In this document: piece by piece, positions 58,759-64,000 of the stretch
How positions within the stretch are numbered: position 1 is the first letter of the stretch
Layout of the letters: each line of letters starts with the position of its first letter
Assembly (NCBI RefSeq): GCF_028401385.1
Contig: NZ_JAQOMR010000001.1
Location: 1,800,501 to 1,864,500 of the forward strand
Source: Marinicella algicola
GTDB lineage: Bacteria > Pseudomonadota > Gammaproteobacteria > Xanthomonadales > Marinicellaceae
Reading direction: 5' to 3'
Length of the DNA: 64,000 bases
Position numbers and translations under genes: made by a program
Notes under the pieces: model-generated
Databases searched by the model: none
What the model saw: only the letters and a program-made list of their open reading frames with translations
What the model was told of the DNA's origin: nothing

Positions 58759-59708
58759 TAATCGTTTGCCTGCTGCTGAACCTCTTCCGCCGAAGCGCCG
58801 CCGGGCAGTGCCGGGCTAAGCGGCAGTGAACTGGCGCCGCTTGAACGGAAATACTCGAAGAACTCCGAATTCGGCGACAGAACCATGGTCGAGTTGTCCC
58901 CGAGCACGTCCCTGTAGGCGTTCATGGACCGGTAGAAGTAGAAGAACTCCGGATCCTTGCCGAAAGCTTCACCAAGAACACGGTTCCGCTCGGCATCCCC
59001 CTCACCGCGCAGCACCTGTGCATCACGGTCAGCAGCGGATTCGATTTCAACCACCTCACGGTCGGCCGCAGCACGCCGCACTTCGGCACGTTCCCGACCG
59101 CGCGCGCGTGTCGCCTCGGCCTCGGCCAGACGTTCGGAACGCATCCGCGCATAGGTCTCGTCAGAAACTTCCTGCGTCAGATCGGTTCTCCGGATGCGGA
59201 CATCGACGATCGAGATGCCGAGCGCCTCTGCCGCAGGACGGAGCTGATCGCCCACTTCCTGCATCATGGCCGTCCGCTCCGTCGAAAGCGCAGCCTCGAA
59301 ACCGCGCAGGCCATAAACCCGGCGCAATGCCGAATCAAGACGGGTGCGAAGCCGCGAAACGGCAGCCATGCGATCACCGGAGACAGATTCACGGAAACGC
59401 TGCGCGTCCGTGATCCTGTACACGACGAAAGCATCGACTTCGTAGAACTTGCCGCCAGAAACCTGGACACGAATGTCGTCGAGATCAAAACGGAGGTCCT
59501 GATTGGAGACGAACTGAACCTGATCGGCGCCCGCAAACGAGAACGGCAGTTTGAAATAAATGCCGGGGTCTGTCTTGACGGTGTAGATCTTGCCGAAACG
59601 GATCACCAAAGCCTGTTCACGCGGATTGACCACGAAAATCGAGGCGTAGATCAACAGTGCCAGAGCGACGATACCGCCGAGCAGAACAAATATGCGATTT
59701 GAAGACAT
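58758..59708 (-). CDS. hflC: FtsH protease modulator HflC
   Basis: Start ATG 59708 (MSSNRIFVLLGGIVALALLI). The N-terminal membrane anchor is followed by the SPFH/band 7 domain (VVNPREQALVIRFGKIYTVK, IVDVRIRRTDLTQEVSDETY) and a charged coiled coil (ARGRERAEVRRAAADREVVE). HflC and HflK form a periplasmic-side complex that restrains FtsH. About 316 residues. The TAATG junction with hflK implies coupled translation. Confidence 0.95.
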   Translation of the reverse strand: MSSNRIFVLLGGIVALALLIYASIFVVNPREQALVIRFGKIYTVKTDPGIYFKLPFSFAGADQVQFVSNQDLRFDLDDIRVQVSGGKFYEVDAFVVYRITDAQRFRESVSGDRMAAVSRLRTRLDSALRRVYGLRGFEAALSTERTAMMQEVGDQLRPAAEALGISIVDVRIRRTDLTQEVSDETYARMRSERLAEAEATRARGRERAEVRRAAADREVVEIESAADRDAQVLRGEGDAERNRVLGEAFGKDPEFFYFYRSMNAYRDVLGDNSTMVLSPNSEFFEYFRSSGASSLPLSPALPGGASAEEVQQQAND

Positions 59709-60872
59709 TATTGGTTCGCTCCTGGCTGCTCTGTGACGTTGTGGAGGTTGAGCCACCATTATTGGTGTTGGCAGCATTCGCCCTGGCGGCCGAATTGCGG
59801 TCGATCGCGTCAAGCGGAAGATATGGCACAACGCCCTCTCCATCCTCATCCATGATCACGTTATTCGACCTGGAGAAGACCTCCTGCATGGTCTCGAGAT
59901 AAAGCCTTTTGCGGGTGATCTCAGGCACGGCCACATAGGTTTCGTAGATCGAGTTGAACCGATCCGCTTCACCCAATGCTTCCATCACGACGCGGTCCTT
60001 GTAAGCAGCAGCCGCTTCACGAATCTGCGCCGCCTCACCACGGGCCTGGCCCAGCGCCCTGTTGGCATACTGGTTGGCCTCTTCGAGGAAACGGTCCTCA
60101 TCCTGCTCGGCACGCTGCACTTCATCAAAGGCGTCGGCCACTTCCGTTGGCGGCGCGGCATCCTCGATAGAAACAGCGGCAATCGTCAGCCCGGCGCCGT
60201 ATTCATCCATCGTGGTTTGAATGATCTGCTTCACATCTTCAGAAATGCCCTCACGGTCATCACGAAAGACATCCTGAGCCGGCCTGCGGCTCACGACTTC
60301 GCGCATCGCGCTTTCGGCAACCTGCTGCAGCGTCTGGATCGGATTTTCGACGTTGAAAAGATAGGCCTGCGGGTCGGTCACGCTGTAGAGCACCGCAAAC
60401 TGAACATCGACGATGTTCTGGTCGCCGGTCAGCATGATGCCCGTCCGTGTCGAATTCCGCGAGCCGATATTGAGCTGCTGTTCCGTGATGTTCGCCTTCT
60501 CGACGGTTTCCACCGGCCAGAACATGAAATGCAGGCCAGGCCCGGAAACATCGGCCTTTGGAACACCAAAGCGAAGCTCAACGCCCCGCTCTTCCGGCTG
60601 GATCGTATAAACGGACTGCATCACCCAGAAAGCAGCCAGCACGAGAATGACGATCATTACCAGACCAATGCTGAGGCCCCGGGGAACATGCCCTTGAACT
60701 GGTTCTGCCCCTTGCGGAAGAAATCTTCGATATCCGGCGGACCGCCATTGCCGTTCCCGCCGTTGCCGCCACCACCCGGGCGCTTGGGGCCTTGACCCCA
60801 CGGACCCTGATTGTCGCCGCCGCCACTGCCCCCTCCCCAGGGACCGCCGCCATTCTGATTGCTCCAGGGCAT
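59708..60872 (-). CDS. hflK: FtsH protease modulator HflK, two frameshifts
   Basis: Start ATG 60872 (MPWSNQNGGGPWGGGSGGG). The N-terminal Gly/Asn-rich tail leads to IEDFFRKGQNQFKGMFPG, where one G is missing near 60680. The membrane span GLSIGLVMIVILVLAAFWVM and the band 7 domain follow (TIQPEERGVELRFGVPKADV). Near 59735 another indel occurs. The natural end is probably EQPGANQ at the TAA overlapping the hflC ATG. The open frames in the track of each part are fully consistent with one gene of about 385 residues. Confidence 0.93.
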
Positions 60873-61028
60873 TCACACCTCTTCCAAAAGAAATTGTTCA
60901 AGGCCACGAAAAACTTACCGCAGCCACTCATTTACGCCTTTATCGTTTGTCCCGTTATAGGGACGCGGAAGGGCGCTTTCAACGCGATCAGTCAACTCAG
61001 TGCCGAAATCGCGGTAAATTCCTGTTCA

Positions 61029-61544
61029 TCAGATCTTTCGAACATAGATCACATAGCGCGTCGGATAGTCGTCTTTCTCACCCGCCGGCACTGCTTCATT
61101 GCTCTCGATCTGCCAGATATCCGGATCGATATCCGGAAACACCGTGTCACCGCCCAGCTCTTTCTCCACATGGGTGATGTGGAGTTTCCCGGCATAGGGC
61201 ATGGCCTGCCGGTAAATTTCACCACCGCCGATAATGCAGATCGCTCCAGAACCCGAGGACCGAGACTTCTCTTGCGCCACCTCAATTGCCTCATGCAAAA
61301 CATTGATAACAATACAGTTATCAGCAACAAAATGTTGATTGCGCGTGACAATGATGTTGGTGCGGTTCGGCAATGGACGGCCGATCGATTCATAGGTCTT
61401 GCGGCCCATGATCACCGGCTTTCCGGTGGTGATCGCCTTGAAGCGCTTCAGATCGGATGACAATTTCCATGGCATGGCCCCTTCACTGCCGATCACGTTG
61501 TTTTCGGCAACGGCTGCGATCATCTCGATTTCAGGATCATTCAT
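61029..61544 (-). CDS. folA: Dihydrofolate reductase
   Basis: The 171-residue enzyme reduces dihydrofolate with NADPH. MIAAVAENNVIGSEGAMPWK holds the Met20-loop residues. The substrate Asp is in SSDLKRFK, and VIMGRKTYESIGRPLPNRTN and AICIIGGGEIYRQAMPYAGK are typical. It lies 9 bp after thyA in the same direction, the usual thymidylate-cycle pair. The 150 bp to hflK contain no gene. Confidence 0.95.
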   Translation of the reverse strand: MNDPEIEMIAAVAENNVIGSEGAMPWKLSSDLKRFKAITTGKPVIMGRKTYESIGRPLPNRTNIIVTRNQHFVADNCIVINVLHEAIEVAQEKSRSSGSGAICIIGGGEIYRQAMPYAGKLHITHVEKELGGDTVFPDIDPDIWQIESNEAVPAGEKDDYPTRYVIYVRKI

Positions 61545-61553
61545 GACAAGCCC

Positions 61554-62348
61554 TCACACCGCGATCGGCGCCTTGATTGATGGCGCGGCTTCATAGCCCT
61601 CAAGCGAAAAATCCTCAAACCTGAACGCAAACAGGTCATCGACCGTCGGGTTGAGCTGCATGACCGGCAAGCGGCCCGGAATGCGGGAAAGCTGTTCGCG
61701 CGCTTGCTCGAAATGATTGGCATAAAGATGGGCGTCGCCCAGCGTATGCACGAAATCACCCGGCTTCAGTCCGGTCACCTGCGCGACCATCAGCGTTAGA
61801 AGTGCATAGGAGGCGATGTTGAAGGGCACGCCGAGAAAGATGTCGGCGGAGCGCTGGTAGAGCTGGCAGGACAGCTTGCCATCGGCAACATAGAACTGGA
61901 ACAGGCAGTGACACGGCGGCAGCGCCATATTGTCAACCTCGGCCGGGTTCCAGGCGGTAACGATATGGCGGCGGCTATCCGGATTGTTGCGGATGCTGTC
62001 GACAAGCTTTTCGATCTGATCGATATGGCCGCCATCCGGCGTCGGCCAGGAGCGCCATTGCGCGCCGTAAACCGGCCCGAGGTCGCCATTCTCGTCGGCC
62101 CACTCATCCCAGATCGAAACCCCGTTTTCCTTCAGATAGGCAATATTGGTGTCGCCTTTCAGGAACCACAGCAGTTCGTGAATGATCGAGCGCAGATGCA
62201 ATTTCTTGGTGGTCAGGACCGGAAAACCCTCGCTGAGATCATAGCGCATCTGATAGCCGAACACGGAGCGCGTGCCCGTGCCGGTCCTGTCGGCCCGGTC
62301 GGTACCGTTTTCGAGCACATGGCCCAGAAGGTCGAGATATTGCCGCAT
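61554..62348 (-). CDS. thyA: Thymidylate synthase
   Basis: The 264-residue enzyme methylates dUMP. The catalytic cysteine is in [40 protein letters not shown] and [20 protein letters not shown] are conserved signatures. It starts [15 protein letters not shown] at 62348 and is the first gene of thyA-folA. The frame is intact and the length is normal. Confidence 0.97.
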   Translation of the reverse strand: MRQYLDLLGHVLENGTDRADRTGTGTRSVFGYQMRYDLSEGFPVLTTKKLHLRSIIHELLWFLKGDTNIAYLKENGVSIWDEWADENGDLGPVYGAQWRSWPTPDGGHIDQIEKLVDSIRNNPDSRRHIVTAWNPAEVDNMALPPCHCLFQFYVADGKLSCQLYQRSADIFLGVPFNIASYALLTLMVAQVTGLKPGDFVHTLGDAHLYANHFEQAREQLSRIPGRLPVMQLNPTVDDLFAFRFEDFSLEGYEAAPSIKAPIAV

Positions 62349-62519
62349 GATGCTCCCTCGTGCAGTCGGTTCTTCGTTCTATAGCCATGAAAGGCGTGTG
62401 GAAAAGGGCGAAGAGCTGCCTTTCCCCGGCTTTTGAACGACACCCCCTTTGCAGAACCATTTGAAACACTTATATCAGTCGTGCCGGTTCTTCCGGCTAT
62501 GGTGATAAACGGCAATGTA

Positions 62520-62806
62520 ATAAGCTTATTGGACCCGGGGCGGTACCCGGCGCCTCCACCACAAACAGGCGGCAAGGCCTGCTTGTGATGGGGGCGAAAC
62601 AGGATCGACAAGAGTGTAAAGATTGACCTTTTGCCCGGCATGATACCACCGTTATCGGGTCATACGAGTAGTTGCAAATGACAACAAAGCTCAGGGTTAT
62701 GCTGTAGCTGCCTAATGGCGGTTCCAGAAACCCAACTTAAGTCCTTGCGGTTAGCACCGTAAGGCGGGGTTCGGAGGCACCTGGCAACAGAAGCCTCCAC
62801 CTGAAT
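62520..62806 (+). ncRNA. ssrA: Transfer-messenger RNA, circularly permuted (two-piece)
   Basis: The acceptor piece comes first, with T-arm region GGACCCGGGGCGGTACCCGG, then CGCCTCC-ACCA and the encoded CCA at 62559-62561. A short spacer hairpin (62562-62589) follows. The coding piece starts GGGGGCGAAACAGGATCGAC at 62590. GGGGGCG pairs with CGCCTCC across the permutation. The tag frame at 62674-62715 encodes ANDNKAQGYAVAA and a stop. Pseudoknot-like stems follow up to GGAGGC...GCCTCC at about 62774-62799. Two-piece tmRNA is a mark of alphaproteobacteria. The gene for SspB, the adaptor that recognises such tags, is the next gene. Confidence 0.9.
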
Positions 62807-62904
62807 TTAAACAAAATCCCCTATAATGATTGCACTCAGGCATCAGGCGACTTAATTGGCTACAGTCAGTTCGCAATCAAATGGCCAAGGGCGGGAAAGA
62901 CGTG

Positions 62905-63387
62905 ATGGGGCAAGACCATATTCGCTACGACATTCTGGCACAGGACGCACTGCGCGGCATGGTACGTAAGGTTATCGCAGAGGTCGCAGCAACTGGGCAT
63001 CTGCCCGGTGAACATCATTTCTTCATTACATTCCTGACCGGCGCGCCCGGTGTTCGTATTTCCCAGGCGCTGAAGGATAAGTACGCCCAGCAGATGACCA
63101 TCGTCATCCAGCACCAGTACTGGGACCTGAAGGTAACCGACAGCCTTTTCGAAATCGGTCTTTCGTTCTCCGACGTTCCCGAGCGGCTTGTCATCCCCTT
63201 TAACGCTGTGGTCGGTTTCTACGATCCGTCGGTGAATTTCGAGCTTGAGTTCGATGTCGCGACGCTGGAACTCGAAGAAGAAAAGCCGGCGGAACCGCAG
63301 GCCGAGAACGGCGATGCTGGCGGATCCGGCAGCGAGGAAGACGGTGCCTCGGTCGTCTCTCTCGACGCTTTCCGCAAGAAGCACTGA
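62905..63387 (+). CDS. sspB: SspB-like ClpXP adaptor for ssrA-tagged proteins
   Basis: The 160-residue protein begins at ATG 62905 (MGQDHIRYDILAQDALRGMV). Core strands are HFFITFLTGAPGVRISQALK, YWDLKVTDSLFEIGLSFSDV and LVIPFNAVVGFYDPSVNFEL. The flexible acidic linker ends in SVVSLDAFRKKH, the part that docks to ClpX. SspB hands tmRNA-tagged proteins to ClpXP. Its position 100 bp behind ssrA is functionally coherent. Confidence 0.92.
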   Translation: MGQDHIRYDILAQDALRGMVRKVIAEVAATGHLPGEHHFFITFLTGAPGVRISQALKDKYAQQMTIVIQHQYWDLKVTDSLFEIGLSFSDVPERLVIPFNAVVGFYDPSVNFELEFDVATLELEEEKPAEPQAENGDAGGSGSEEDGASVVSLDAFRKKH

Positions 63388-63393
63388 TCTGCG

Positions 63394-63624
63394 ATGAGCG
63401 CTGAGATCGTCAATCTGCGATTGAACCGCAAACGCGCAGAACGGCAGAAGGCGGCGGAAAACGCCGCTGAAAACCGTGCGGTCCACGGACGCAGCAAGGG
63501 CGAAAAACAGCGCGACAGACTTGAACGCGCCAAATCGGAGCGGCTTTTCGAACAAGGCCGCATCGAGCGCATTGCCAGCAACAGCAAGCCCGGCGATGGC
63601 GAAGCCGAGGATCACAAGGATTGA
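63394..63624 (+). CDS. DUF4169 family protein
   Basis: The 76-residue, highly charged protein starts MSAEIVNLRLNRKRAERQKA and contains a lysine/arginine-rich helix (NRAVHGRSKGEKQRDRLERA). The family is common in rhizobia in this place and has no known function. It lies 6 bp after sspB and overlaps the next start. Confidence 0.88.
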   Translation: MSAEIVNLRLNRKRAERQKAAENAAENRAVHGRSKGEKQRDRLERAKSERLFEQGRIERIASNSKPGDGEAEDHKD

Positions 63625-63839
63625 TCCGCAAGCGCTCCGTCAGCCTGCATGGCCACCGCACCAGCTTTTCCCTCGAGGATGCTTTCTTCAACGAAATCCG
63701 TGATCTTGCCCATCAACGCGGTGTCAGCCTCGCAGCTCTTTTGAGCGAAATCGACGACACCCGGTCTCAAGACGTGAACCTGTCATCGGCCGTCCGGCTC
63801 TTTGTGCTTGATGCGCTGAAGGCCCGCCTCACTACCTAG
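63621..63839 (+). CDS. Ribbon-helix-helix domain protein
   Basis: A TTG start at 63621 overlaps the previous stop (TTGA). The 72-residue protein has the ribbon-helix-helix pattern RKRSVSLHGHRTSFSLEDAF then FNEIRDLAHQRGVSLAALLS. It may be a small DNA-binding regulator. A third member of the sspB-DUF4169 transcript. Confidence 0.85.
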   Translation: MIRKRSVSLHGHRTSFSLEDAFFNEIRDLAHQRGVSLAALLSEIDDTRSQDVNLSSAVRLFVLDALKARLTT

Positions 63840-63862
63840 ATCATCGCGCGGATCAAGCGCCC

Positions 63863-64000
63863 TACTCAGCCGCATCCCGCTGCTCGGGCTGGTCCGCCGG
63901 CGCATCCGGATTGCCGCCAGCCGACTGCCGGTCGAGATCAGGAAATGCGACGATGCGCATGCCGGAATGATCGGTGTGCAACACGATCAGCCCTTGCTCC
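63863..64000 (-). CDS. C-terminal end of an unidentified protein, partial
   Basis: A minus-strand frame enters from the right edge and ends at 63863. It contains GLIVLHTDHSGMRIVAFPDL and a Gln/Pro/Asp-rich tail (PDAPADQPEQRDAAE). It has good codon composition and converges with the ribbon-helix-helix gene. Too little is present to name it. Confidence 0.5.

Noticed and set aside
62213..62641. Minus-strand open frame of 142 residues
   Set aside because: It runs antisense to the tmRNA acceptor part and over the thyA start in another frame.

Overview
The window comes from an alphaproteobacterium of the order Hyphomicrobiales (Rhizobiales), probably close to the Rhizobiaceae. The evidence is a circularly permuted two-piece tmRNA gene beside sspB, the rhizobial core order thyA-folA-hflK-hflC-DUF2065-degP, rhizobial-type two-arm palindromic repeats, and the protein sequences themselves. 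No database could be searched, so the genus is not assigned.

Layout. (1) 1-2.2 kb: an IS3-family fragment lying in the 3' end of an IS66 tnpC. (2) 2.2-3.65 kb: non-coding DNA with a 34-bp perfect palindrome, a sigma-54-like promoter and a long hairpin repeat ahead of hcp. (3) 3.65-15.0 kb: an orphan type VI secretion island of hcp, vgrG, two GHSLGG lipase effectors, three membrane-anchored ankyrin proteins (probable immunity proteins), two DUF2169 genes (one chimeric) and a DUF4150/PAAR-like gene. A tandem duplication of 1245 bp has multiplied the ankyrin genes and left two 42-codon lipase stubs. No T6SS sheath, baseplate or ClpV gene is present, so the machine must be encoded elsewhere. (4) 15.0-16.9 kb: a broken AAA+ ATPase and IS66 tnpB/tnpA. 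(5) 17-22 kb: a PrtN-like remnant, a globin-coupled diguanylate cyclase and an autotransporter-like passenger without a beta-barrel. (6) 22.3-28.6 kb: a LysR regulator divergent from a PLP C-S lyase, an Ehu-like amino-acid ABC transporter and a DoeB-like deacylase. (7) 29.2-34.8 kb: an oppABCDF-type operon. (8) 35.0-40.9 kb: an IS5 fragment, IS21, IS3 and a degraded tyrosine integrase that ends 90 bp from tRNA-Lys(CTT). The tRNA marks the right edge of the accessory region. (9) 41-64 kb: core genome with phzF-like, NUDIX, aminotransferase, ilvC, tetR, hxlR/qorB pair, pdxJ, RecD-like helicase, ECF sigma, lysE, ilvH, ilvB with a leader-peptide attenuator, miaA, serB, GNAT, degP, hflC, hflK, folA, thyA, ssrA, sspB and small genes.

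Two cautions govern how gene integrity should be read. Single-base indels, mostly one missing base in a short homopolymer, break more than 20 genes. These include genes whose loss should be costly (ilvB, ilvH, hflK, miaA start, pdxJ, degP). They look more like sequence errors than real pseudogenes, so frameshifted genes are given over their full inferred span and the shift is described. Second, two apparent protein fusions (ABC ATPase-deacylase, and sigma factor plus downstream sequence) are products of such indels.
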